This document shows positions 24,110 through 33,837 of a stretch of DNA of 64,000 bases, in pieces. The stretch spans positions 1 through 64,000 of the forward strand of contig JADNRX010000015.1 in assembly GCA_015501595.1 (NCBI GenBank), in the 5' to 3' direction. The translations under genes were made by a program, and so were the position numbers. Source of the stretch: Hymenopellis radicata. Its lineage: Eukaryota; Basidiomycota; Agaricomycetes; Agaricales; Physalacriaceae. The first letter of the stretch is position 1. Every line of letters begins with the position of its first letter. The notes beneath the pieces are model-generated. The model was not told the DNA's origin. It was given only the letters and a program-made list of their open reading frames with translations, and ran no database searches.

Positions 24110-24125
24110 TGCTAACTTACTGATG
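24110..24125 (-). repeat. Right terminal inverted repeat of the Plavaka element
   Basis: Reads CATCAGTAAGTTAGCA on the minus strand, one mismatch from the left end. The inner 110 bp hold several CAGCCATGC/GCATGGC words arranged as sub-terminal repeats. Confidence 0.8.
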
Positions 24126-24363
24126 CGTGTTCCGGCGACCGTACAACAGTCTAAACATCCAGATCAGCTATGAAGAAAGAAGATTAACCAAGAAAGCCCG
24201 CTCACTCTCGCATTTCGTCGTCCTCGCAGTATGGATAAGCAGCAAGAGTAGTCCATTGCGGGCCAGAGTCTGAGTCCACGTCGTCGTATCCCGAAAGTTC
24301 GATACTATCAGAGCTCACATGAGAATCGGAGTCGGAGTTTGTATGAGAGTCGGTGTCGGACAT
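24126..24363 (-). pseudogene. 5' part of the transposon-split host gene
   Basis: The ATG at 24363 begins MSDTDSHTNSDSDSHVSSDS, an acidic Ser/Asp-rich N-terminus of about 53 residues ending EDDEMRE. It is followed by a 55-bp GT-AG intron (24205-24151) and a 25-base exon piece (24150-24126) encoding LLYGRRNT that stops at the transposon border. The phase across the intron and across the removed transposon is perfect into ISTPDASRYTHYSC at 14926. An upstream in-frame ATG at 24489 would add 42 residues. The fold-back element starts 12 bp beyond that, so the promoter region was also disturbed. Confidence 0.55.
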
Positions 24364-24500
24364 AATAATCCAGATATAACGGTCAGGTAGTATCAGTAGC
24401 GTGAGGAATCCACGTTCAACATGACGGCAGGTCGGCAAAACGGGACGGAGAAAGGCAGCACCGGTCGGGCCGGTGAAGCCGTGTGCCATCTGCCTCTTTC

Positions 24501-25149
24501 CACATCGGGGGAAGCATATTTCCCCGGCTGAGGAAATAGCTGAGGAAAGCAGCTGAGGAAATTAAATTTCCTCAGTACGTTCCCGGGCCGAGGAAACCTG
24601 ATTTCCTCGAATGGGGAAAGTTCTGAGGAAATCAGATTTCCTCGGCCGTTTCCTCAGCTGAGGTAAGCGGATTTCCTCGGTTGCTTTCATCAGTGGCTTT
24701 CTCAGTGATTTCCTCAGCGGAGGAAGTTAGATTTCCTGAGCTGAGGAAATCACTGAGGAACCCAGATTTCCTCATTAGCTTCCCCACAAATTTCCTCAGT
24801 ATAGATTCCTTAAACAGTATAAATTACACAATAAAATATGATATTTAGAATTCTATGTACTGAGGAGGAAATCAACAAGGAAATCTGATTTCCTCAGTGA
24901 TTTCCTCAGCTCAGGAAATCTAACTTCCTCCGCTGAGGAAATCACTGAGAAAGCCACTGATGAAAGCAACCGAGGAAATCCGCTTACCTCAGCTGAGGAA
25001 ACGGCCGAGGAAATCTGATTTCCTCAGAACTTTCCCCATTCGAGGAAATCAGGTTTCCTCGGCCCGGGAACGTACTGAGGAAATTTAATTTCCTCAGCTG
25101 CTTTCCTCAGCTATTTCCTCAGCCGGGGAAATATGCTTCCCCCGATGTG
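24501..25149. mobile_element. 649-bp fold-back (palindromic) element
   Basis: Two nearly identical arms of about 271 bp (24501-24771 and 24878-25149) lie in inverted orientation around an AT-rich spacer of about 106 bp. The ends are CACATCGGGGGAAGC and its inverse, flanked by TTC on both sides (24498-24500 and 25150-25152), a possible 3-bp target duplication. CAC...GTG ends and a 3-bp duplication would suit a CACTA-type element, which is only inference. Inside the arms the words TTTCCTCAG and CTGAGGAAA repeat many times, so each arm is itself made of small palindromes. No coding capacity was seen. A transcript would fold into a long double strand. Confidence 0.88.
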
Positions 25150-25388
25150 TTCCATGCTACCGTCACGATCTACTGGCACGCTCAGTAAAATTAAGTTTAT
25201 TATGCAGCAGCCATTCTCCAAAGTCCTCCCTCACACGCGCTGCAAGTCGCCCATTAATCTCGCGTAACCTGGTGTGTCAAACCTTTTGTAGTGGAGATCG
25301 TAGCCAAATTCGTTAACGGAGGGAAACGAGTGAGCGCGCTTTTACGGCAGTAAATGCTTATTGACGCCGGGTTCATATCAAGCGTCTT

Positions 25389-26705
25389 TTGAAGTACTTC
25401 CAACAGCTGAACTCATGCATGGTGTTCTGCACTGATGGCCTGTCGCTCATGGAAGCGATGTCAGGCCTCGCGACCATGGAAACCTTTCCGTGGCAGCTTC
25501 ATTCGCGTTATTCGAACGATGCCCTTCCCCTTCCTCGTCCGCAGCCTCTCGATGCCTCGACAACTCTATGGACACTCCCGATTGCGGAGGGCCCGCGTCG
25601 AAGCCGCCGCGGGCATCCTAATGCCACGACGCGCCCAAAAGATGTGAGCCATATCGAAACGGCGGACGACAGAGACGGGGCATACACTCCCAAATGCGAG
25701 GGTTATGTACAAAAGGTCATTCAATCCTATTGATTGTCGACCAATTTTCTCATTCAGTATGCAGGCCTGGGTCACTGCCGTGAAAGTCGACGCATCGACA
25801 ATCATTTTTGACTGAGAGAACTTTGTCAGGATTGGTGTTCGTCACCGCTGTCGGATATGATCGACATCCGTTCGTGCAAAGATCCATCTTACGGAGGATT
25901 TCTGACAGCGTTAGATTTCGCTGTGACCTTCGACGCTCTTCAGAGGTTGCCCTTACTCGAGAACGGTGTACTGGGAAAGAGGAAAGCGACATTGTCTGCA
26001 CACGGACGCCGACCTAAAAGGCGGAAGATTTCCGAGGTCCGCACTGAGCCTAGCATTAAAGTAAGATGATTGTTCGTTAGCTCTTCTTGTCATAGCTCAC
26101 CGATTCTATCAGGACTTGACCGATAGGATCGGCTCATTTGCTCTCGTAGCAGTGTTCTTTCGATGCGACCACTTCGACTCTCCAGCTCCTCTTCTTCTTT
26201 TCTCCACCGGAGCCGTCAAGAAACGACTCTATGAGCCTCGCGAGTATATCAGCATCGTTGGCGATAAAAGCCTCGGCGCCGGAGCTGTAGGCTCTGTGTT
26301 TCGTGTCACCATTGACCCGGACCTTTGCCTGGAAGATCCTGAGGCAGGTTATCCTTCGTTCATCTCAAGGTTGCTTCAGGCGAGGAAAACATTCGACGCC
26401 TGAAACACGAGGTCCACATATATCGGCACTTGGAAAAGGCAGGTGTCTTCGCGCTGCGGACTGATCGTACTCGCAGGGAGGAACTGAGAGCCATCTTAAG
26501 CAGCATTCACGACGCCGGAGTGCTTCGCCGCGATGTGCGCGCGTACAACATCATGGAGGATCAATCTGGGCGGTTAAGGTTCACTGATTTCGATAGAGGA
26601 AGTCTTTGCGCGAAGAGCACCGATTACATTGCTGATTTATCACCGTTAGACCATTACTACGCATCATCCAATGAGAAAGGTATTCCGCTTTATGAAACGC
26701 TGTGA
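25389..26705 (+). pseudogene. Protein-kinase-like gene, degenerate
   Basis: The C-terminal half shows a kinase fold: glycine loop SLGAGAVGSVFRV near 26270-26310, VHLKVASGEENIRRLKHEVH with the VxLK lysine, catalytic loop HDAGVLRRDVRAYNIME (Arg in place of the usual His of HRD) and FTDFDRG at the DFG position. The frame shifts by one base near 26355, between the glycine loop and the lysine strand. The hinge/upper C-lobe (about 40 residues expected) appears missing between KAGVFALR and RREELRAILSS. The N-terminal portion from 25389 is uncertain. The downstream border runs into the next gene. Similar kinase-like proteins are common in agaricomycetes. This copy looks non-functional. Confidence 0.6.
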
Positions 26706-26928
26706 CTAATCACTTAATCATCTCCCGGGCTCTGGCGCATTGTTCACCAGGCTAGAACGACTCGCCAATGAGCGACGCGCGATTTAAGTGCTAGCGGCCG
26801 CGCGTGAGCGGCTTAGAAGTGAGTGCGCGAGCGATAGACGAGAGAGCGAGTTATGAGTCGCCGCAGCTATCGTCATCATTTGCCTGCCCCCCATCTTGAA
26901 GTTGAAGAAGCTCGACGTCGGGACGACT

Positions 26929-28660
26929 CATCAGCAAGTTGGAAGGCGTGTGGATAGGCATATCAACATATTGAGCATGCCACAATTTCTAGATATGCCA
27001 TCACTATGCTCAAGTTGGCCAGTATGCTCAATTATGCTTGTTATGTTGGCTGCCTCAAGTATGCATATTCTAAGAGAAACTTCAGCAAGTCCCACACAAG
27101 AGTCATTGATAGCCTATTTATGTTCTTGGGTGTCAGACACAGGTCAGACATCCGTGCGGCAGTACAGAGGTCGGAAGCTGCCAAATTCGGCAACCGATCA
27201 CCTGGTCCGTGCGCCCGTGATCATGTGCATGTTCGACTTTGCATTTTCGTTCATCTCCTCCATCAGCCTTCCCTCTTTGCTGCCGCTGCTCGCAGGATCA
27301 CTTCCCACAATCTTCGCGGCTCTGCTGTCATCTGCTTGGGAATCATGGATCTCCACGCGTAGACGACAATGGCCATAGTTGGGGACGACGGACGACGGAC
27401 TTGTTTCAAGGACGATGGACCTGTTCCAGGACGGTGGACGTGCGTAAGAAGCGAGGAGAGGACTGCGTCACCAGGCAAGGAGAGGACGGCGTCACCAGGC
27501 GCGCAGACAACGGCACGACCCGGCGCGCAGAGAACGGCACAACCAGACGCGCAGAGAATGGCACGACCAGGCGAGGACGACGGCACAACCAGGTCGACAG
27601 ACAACCCGCAGACAACGGCATCACCAGGCAAGGAGACGACGGCACTAACGAGAAGACGACGGCCGAAGAGGCCAACAGCGACGACACAGAGGTCGCGAGC
27701 TGGAGACGAAAAAAAGTGCGTGTCTCTTCCGCGTTTAGTTTTCATGCTGATACCGTTAACAGGCTAAACCGGCATGCAAGGCGGCGTTGGTCAAGCCAGC
27801 ACGCAAGGCGGCGTCTGTGAAGCCGGCATCGAAAACGGCGTCTGTGTTAGTCGACAACCTTGGACCCACTTACTGAGGCGACGACCGTGGGGAACAACCT
27901 CGAAGACGATCTGCCAGAACCTGAGGCGAGGACACGATAGGACGAGGACGAGGACACGATAGGACGCCGACATGATAGGACGAGGACAAGCGCACGATAA
28001 GACGAGGACGAGTATTACGCGCGGAGACAACAGCACCAACCCGAACACCCACCAGGCAACAACCATTTGTGGAAGTCGTAGGACGACTTCGAGTCCCGAC
28101 TCCCCATCCGCCGCACTATCGAGACATATGTGATTCTACATCGGCGTAAATGTTCGTCTTTTCCCTTCATCTATTGTACCTCGGTACTGACTGCGTATTG
28201 CAGGGTGGAACTCTATTGCTGAGGAATTGTTGGTGGAACTGAGAGGCCGCTGCGCGGTTGGTCAGTGCGCTGCCGCGCGCACAGACAGGGCACAAGCCAC
28301 GCCTGGCCAGCGGCCTGCTGCGCGCTGTGCCTGGCGCGCGCGGTAGCGCGGGTTCAAGTAGTCTTACTATGTATCTGTTCGTGTTAGTCTAAGTACTTGC
28401 CTGTCCTACATACCTGAATGCACTGCTTTTACTCTTTATTATGATGCCGGGGGAACTGAAAATGAATGGTAAATGAGCTGGAAAGCCTGCATATTGATGG
28501 CATAGATGAGGCATATCAACGGCATAATCGAAGCATATCAGATTATGCATGAGGCGTAAGAATCGCTATGTACCTCATAATGATATGTCGTTGCATGGCA
28601 GCATAATCGACATAAACGGCATGTTGATATGCTATCCACGCGGCTCGCAACTTGCTGATG
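26929..28660. mobile_element. 1.73-kb non-autonomous element with Plavaka-like terminal repeats
   Basis: The left end CATCAGCAAGTTGGAAGGCG and the inverted right end CATCAGCAAGTTGCGAGCCG share their first 13 bases and much beyond, including GTGGATA and CATATCAACAT. Both resemble the left end of the 9.2-kb Plavaka element, including TCGATTATG(C) and CATAATGATATG. The interior carries a minisatellite and GC-rich DNA but no transposase, so it looks like a deletion or capture derivative. The flanks (CT at the left, GA at the right) do not show a clean 2-bp duplication, so the exact ends are less sure than for the 9.2-kb element. Confidence 0.68.
27440..27690 (+). repeat. Degenerate minisatellite inside the 1.73-kb element
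   Basis: Imperfect repeats with words such as ACGGCACGACC, AGGCGCGCAGA and GACGACGGC, period roughly 30 bp. They are open in several frames, giving Thr/Arg/Ala/Glu-rich peptides that I take as by-products. A second purine-rich patch with repeated GATAGGACGAGGAC lies at about 27925-28020. Confidence 0.65.
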
Positions 28661-29204
28661 GAAGAGCTTCGTCACCGGGAGGACATGGAAAGATGGAAGA
28701 TGAAATACCAAAGTTATCAACGAGCTCTCATGGAATGGGAGCGCACTGGGCATATGGACAGTGCACTACGCCACTTTGCCCGGACTGTCACCCCACACTA
28801 CTGGAAAGTACGCTTGGCGGAAGACATCTACAGAATCTGGTACGCGAGGAATAACATTCCGCCTCCTATACTTTCACTTGATTTCCTTAGGCGCCGCAGT
28901 CAGGAGCCCGAACAGACCTGGATGCAACGTTGCGAAAACTGCATAGATGGCCGCATCGAGCCGATCCTCCAGGAGAGCCACATTCACGACTCGGAGCGGT
29001 ACTTGATACCCGACACAGACCAAAACGAGGGCGTTGTACGCTAGTTATCACAGAGGAGGAAAAACTCTGGAGGAAGTCTACTCTGCTGGCGTAGAAGCGG
29101 CAAGAGCTTTCGCTCTGCAAATGGGGCCGATAGAGCCCATGGAGGGTGGTCGGCCAGTTATCGACCTTACGTCCAAGGAAGGTGAGGAGCCTGTGTGGCC
29201 ATAA
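28661..29204 (+). CDS. Hypothetical protein with CxxC motif; 5' end probably displaced by the 1.73-kb element
   Basis: The frame from 28661 reads EELRHREDMERWKMKYQSY and continues with REWERTG-like ALMEWERTGHMDSALRHFAR, VTPHYWKVRLAEDIYRIWY, IPPPILSLDFLRRR and WMQRCENCIDG (a CxxC). It then needs a one-base shift in the AAAA run at 29022-29025 to enter RALYASYHRGGKTLEEVYSA and end at VIDLTSKEGEEPVWP, with a stop at 29202-29204. The N-terminus may be the short frame at 26853-26928 (MSRRSYRHHLPAPHLEVEEA) on the other side of the element, but the phase across the element does not fit without adjustment. Charged, mostly helical composition suggests a soluble protein. Function is unknown. Confidence 0.5.
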
Positions 29205-32200
29205 TGAGCCATATAGCTGGATGAACGTGGAGTCGCGCATGTAGAGGCCTATGGGCACGGATCGACAGACCATACACATGAAAGCTATATCACATCTTCT
29301 CGTGCTGACAAGGCTGGACATGCTATCGGGCTGCAGAGAGCGATAACAATGAGCCCTTAGGCCCTCGTCTTGAGGCAGTCAATGATTTGCTTTTCAACGG
29401 AAGAGAAAACAAGAAGCTAAAAGCGGAATAGGTAAGAACGAGGCCCAGGTTAGGGAGATCCACGCACTCTAGTAGCACGTCTTGTGCCATTAACGAAGGA
29501 TGCGCAGTATCCATCACATGCCGAGAACGTTCATGCTTTTCAATTGTACTCTCAACCGCGGAGAGGGCCGAAATTTCGGAACAGACAGAACTTGCGCTCT
29601 CGTGGAACTCGAGCGATAATGTTCCGTGTTTTCACTAAAGGCGTACTAGCAGCTGTCGATATGTGTTGGCTAGAGTGCCTAGAAATACGTCGACCGTCAG
29701 AAGGAGTACGGAGAGGATTGAAGACAAACCTGCTAGTAACTCAAGCCGCTTGACGCCCGGGTGCGTCATGCCATGCGCTTGAAAACAGGCAGTCATCGGC
29801 CGGTCGCATCCAATCGATTGTAGAAGCCAGTGGGGTCTCGATGGAGGGACCTCTGAAACAGTGCCTAAGGTACGAGTGTCGACTGGATAGAGCTCAAAGT
29901 ATGACTGGTCCCATCCTGTTTTCTGCTACTTGATGCGGCCTGTTCGGAGCGAAGAGAGGCAGGGCAGGGAGAGCCTGGATATCTAGTATCCTGTACCAAG
30001 TATATAAAAGAGGCAATGAAGGAGGCGACGCCGACTATCTTCAAGATCTGCTACTAGTCGGCAAAGGAAGAGCTTGTTGGCTGCTTTAAGCGTTCCAGCG
30101 TCGAAGTCGTTCTTCGGGCAAGTCACGTCCAACAAGCTGTTGAGATTTGCGATTGCTGCAATGCGCTATAAGAGCCTGATCAATGTTCAGATGTACGAAT
30201 CGTTGCGGAGCTTATAATTACTCTCGGATGAAGCGATCGGTCCGTCGGCCGATCTCGGAGACACGCCTTGACAGCAACCACCAGAACGCGAACGCCCGAC
30301 GCCCATCCGACTACCTGCCGCAGACGTCCAGCCCTTGCTCCTCAGTCCCGGCGTTTCCTAAAAGTAACACGGGCTAGACGACTGCGTAGTTGCAGAGGGT
30401 CGTATGGGATCATCAACAGGCAGTTCGTGACTTGGAGAGAGACAAAGAGGTACGCATTCCAATTCTGTCTGCTTGACACCTCTCACAACTCGGATTAGGT
30501 TCGGAACTTGACCAGCAACCACTGCCGGAGCACATACACGCCCGCTGCTGTAGACAACAACGACGACGAACAACGCTCCAGCCATCCATGCTGCTTCTCT
30601 CCCTCCGTCGTCCTAATGAGGCCGTTCAAATCCTCTGCCGGTCGTGGTATTAAATGCGCGTTTTTCGCTGGCGGGTTTAGACCACTGCGTTGGTTCATAG
30701 CCTGCAATCACCACAATATAGGCCCTTGACTGACATGTTCTAATTAGGTTTGTTTTCGTCGTCTTAAGTTTTTGCAGATAATGCGCCGGAGAAATTATAC
30801 CCAAAGCCGCCGCTCGACCTGCAGGGGTGGTGCGTATTCCAAGGAAGGGAGATGCTGTTCCTGTGGCGTCGACGAGTAAAACTCCTGCTTTCCCTGCTTT
30901 CCACGTCGGCACTGCGTCTAGGGCTGCACTGGCGATCTGGCAGCCGCGTATACTCAAACCCCTAGGACAAGTTATGGACGAAAGGACAAGGGCAAGTTCG
31001 TCGCGGATAAAGGCAAGCAGAAGGACAGGTCGGCCATCGACAAAGGGAAAGACAAAGCACGGGCGGTCGACGACGACGACGACGGTGGGGTGGTGATCGT
31101 ATCGGTTGAAACAGCCGATAGCAAGAAGAGAAGGCGCGTCGCAGGGTTGAGCGGGATGCGAAAATGCAGGAGGAACAAGAGTCGCATTCGACGTCGTCTG
31201 CAAAGATTCTGACGCTGGAGTTTGAGGAAGAGATGGACGATGAGGCGCTGTATAGCGTTGTGCGGGAGCCGGGGGCACCTGATCTTTGTCCGGTGTGGAA
31301 CTATGTACGTTGTCTCTCCGTTCTTGGTTTCCTTTTACTGAGGGTGCGGTGGGGTACGGATGTGCATGCGCATGCGGTTAGGTCGGAGGTGTCGAGCATT
31401 TAAAGAGTTACATGTTACGGGTGGGGTATTCCGATACTGATTATTCTTGGCCGTACTTCCATGGGCCTTATTAGCTAGATAACGATTCGTAACATTTGTA
31501 CATGAAAATACTTTTCCAGATGTATACCTAGCAATCCATGTCGGGGCTTGATACGTCTTTCCCGTGCCTGCCTTCTCCACCGCACACGACCGCGCCTTCA
31601 AGCCTTTCAACTTCCTCTTCGGCACGAACCTCAATCTTTCGCTAACAATGGGCAGGGTAGCCGCAATATCCTCTCTCATTCGAGGTCCAGGAACCCACTG
31701 CGCGAGGGTACACGCTCTCTGAGTGTCGTGGTTGTTTGTAAGCATAAATATTTCGGGTAGAGATCCTGTGTCTTGATGTGGTGGTACTTATGCCGGAGCT
31801 TCAGTAGAGAAAGGCATAGCCCATAGACCACAATCTTCGCGCTGACGCGAAAGTCGCATCCGCCTGCGCGGAAGAGCAAATAAGTACGGGACTCGTCAGT
31901 GCGGTTGGATTGTCATCCGCTACTGTGATGGCGACATTTAAGCAGTTGGAACAAAATGAATGACGGAGGACACCTACTAGTACCTGTCACAGTCCAAAAT
32001 CCTGATAAATTTCGTTTCTTGCTCTCTTCGCAGGGAGGTGGGTGTGTGATATTGACGATGAATGGTTCGGAAGTTGAACTGAATACTTCAGACGCACAAT
32101 TCCCCGTAACTGTTACATCCTCAAGACGTCTAGCGCTCGCTAGTCGTTCTGAGTTTGTCGATTTCGCCCTCTTGGGACTCCGTTAATTCACTAGGCATGA

Positions 32201-33126
32201 GCGGCAGTTCCACAGTATCAATGGTTTCTCATACACGGTCCCGCTGACCGCCTTCTGCATAATCAATTAGGGAACACGGTCGCGGAATATCACCTTACAT
32301 CCAATAGCTTTCCACGGCCTCGTCGGTATCTGACACCGGAACACCTACTTCGCCCGAGAGAACATTCATTCCCGCGTAGCACACCTGTGCGGCGGGGACA
32401 AGTCTAGCTTGCATTGACCACTGGCACCAATGAAGCAAGATTCTCCCTTGATCGTATCAAGGAGTGACGTGTGGCGCACTGTATCTTCAGAAGTACTGGC
32501 CACATTATTTTAAATTGGAAGTGCTAAGACAGTGGACGTAGAAAGCTGTTGTATTTACCGGTTCTGTGTTCACACATTTTGAGAACTTGACCAGTGATCT
32601 CAAGATGGCGCCCGTATAGGCGCTGAACGAGGCTTAACGTTCTCTGCGGGTACTACATGCAATGGCAGTCAGGCAGTACACCGACGGGTGAAGTTTCAAT
32701 CGCGCGCTGTGATGGTACCCGAGCAGCGACTCCATCTTTTCACCCCGATGATGGAAACGGAGAACGGCCAAGGATGGTGACAGTCGTGGAATGGGAGATC
32801 TAATATGAACGACGAGTCGTACAAAATGAGAGCAGCTGAAAATGAATAGACACGAAGGAGATCTGTCATCACCAAGCCCACGCGTAGTCGCCTGTTTCAG
32901 TGCTGCCCATGAACCGATATGAGTCGATTAGTTCAATTTCCGAGGTAGACAAATGATTTCATATATAATCGAATCATACGTCTCGTTCGCGTCCAATCCA
33001 ATCGGCCGGTTACCGGCTGGACCACCCTCCGAGTCTCAATGTTGAAAGCATCATCCACATCGTCCTTGAAGAAGGCTTCAGTGTCGTGACGTCGAGGAAT
33101 GATTGCGACATACCGGAGGCCTTGAA
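29205..33126. other. 3.9-kb gene-poor region with one possible remnant
   Basis: No family is recognised. On plus, about 30960-31420 reads as a Lys/Asp-rich, disordered segment (KGKFVADKGKQ, AVDDDDDGGVVIVSVE, then after a frame change LEFEEEMDDEALYSVV), which could be the tail of a decayed gene. A 76-codon plus frame at 31956-32186 has no motif. A TATAAAAG at about 30002-30009 has no gene attached to it that I can see. Confidence 0.4.
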
Positions 33127-33837
33127 TCATATGAATTGGGCGATGTATTGCTTTACTTCCCTCGGGAGATCGTAAGCCTTCGTACATTGGGTGCTCTTTC
33201 CTGAGAACTCAACCAGTCCCAAAATCCCAATTTCGCTCCCTAGGACCCATTCCACATCATCCCAGGGACACTTTCTTCCATAGCTATGCCCATAGGTCCA
33301 TGTAACGGTGGTAAGTGTCGCGGTTCGCAAGGTATGCGACGAGAACGCGTCAGTGACATCCACGAGTTCGCCGAAGCGCGCGAAGTGCACGTTCCGGAGC
33401 TCGATAGAAGGGATCCACCGCATCGTGTGGACGAGTGCTCCGAGCACCTCGGAGGGAACGTACTCGAAGTCCGTGTTGGATAATCTGACGCCACCTAGCC
33501 TCTTGCTGGATAGGGATTTCAGCAAGCGTGGGATATTGCGTATGGCCCTTAGCGCGTCCTGCAGGCCGTACGCGTATACCAAGTGGGTCATGTCGTCAAA
33601 TATGAGCCACCGTGTGAAGGGGAAGATGGTGTTCAAGGGCGACTGCAGGATGTCTATAAGGCGAAATAGACTTCGCGTGTGTGGTTTGATATGCAAGTCA
33701 GTGAAAAGGTGATACCGACTGGCGTTGAGCAGCGGGGAACCTGCAAGGCTGCAAGCAAGAAGGGTGCGTGGATCGTTGTGAAGGTGGTCGACGACGTGGT
33801 CGAGGAGTTCGGCTGGAAGAATGGGTGTGTTCTGCAT
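33127..33837 (-). CDS. F-box-like protein
   Basis: The start at the ATG at 33837 gives MQNTPILPAELLDHVVDHLH followed by NDPRTLLACSLAG, a classic N-terminal F-box (residues about 6-45) of the fungal type, which would bind Skp1 in an SCF ubiquitin ligase. Downstream are SRYHLFTDLHI, leucine-rich segments (LIDILQSPLN, RLLKSLSSKRLGGVRLSN, IPSIELRNVHFARFGELVDV) and a WDDVEWVLGSE stretch, as in F-box/LRR-like agaricomycete proteins. Length is 236 residues, shorter than the 400-500 common in the family. The frame stops at IAQFI. A further exon at 33100-32930 is possible but not supported. No signal peptide or membrane segment. Substrate unknown. Confidence 0.72.
   Translation of the reverse strand: MQNTPILPAELLDHVVDHLHNDPRTLLACSLAGSPLLNASRYHLFTDLHIKPHTRSLFRLIDILQSPLNTIFPFTRWLIFDDMTHLVYAYGLQDALRAIRNIPRLLKSLSSKRLGGVRLSNTDFEYVPSEVLGALVHTMRWIPSIELRNVHFARFGELVDVTDAFSSHTLRTATLTTVTWTYGHSYGRKCPWDDVEWVLGSEIGILGLVEFSGKSTQCTKAYDLPREVKQYIAQFI

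Larger units (their letters stand above)
14929..24125. mobile_element. 9.2-kb Plavaka-type DNA transposon with terminal inverted repeats
   Basis: Termini are CATCAGTAAGTTGGCA at the left and its inverted copy with one mismatch at the right, flanked by a CG duplication (14927-14928 and 24126-24127). It carries a Plavaka transposase gene on plus (19396-23774) and a divergent accessory gene on minus (15202-19234), with start codons 161 bp apart, so the promoter region is probably shared. Removing the element with one CG joins two exon pieces of the surrounding host gene in one frame, which supports the exact borders. Two hAT-type elements later landed inside it, one per gene. The subterminal regions are rich in GGCATG/CATAAT words. 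Plavaka elements are CACTA-related DNA transposons abundant in Basidiomycota. A 2-bp duplication is short, so the border rests mainly on the terminal repeats and the frame restoration. Confidence 0.82.

Noticed and set aside
27263..27767. Frames of 93-193 codons over the minisatellite
   Set aside because: All frames are open because of the repeat composition. No start context or homology is recognisable.
26927..28662. Clean target duplication for the 1.73-kb element
   Set aside because: The flanks are CT and GA. No matching 2-8 bp duplication was found, so the ends are assigned from terminal-repeat similarity only.
30613..31278. 221-codon minus-strand frame
   Set aside because: No motif is seen, and it lies opposite a Lys/Asp-rich plus-strand frame whose GAC/AAG codons create valine-rich antisense runs. 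It is probably a shadow.
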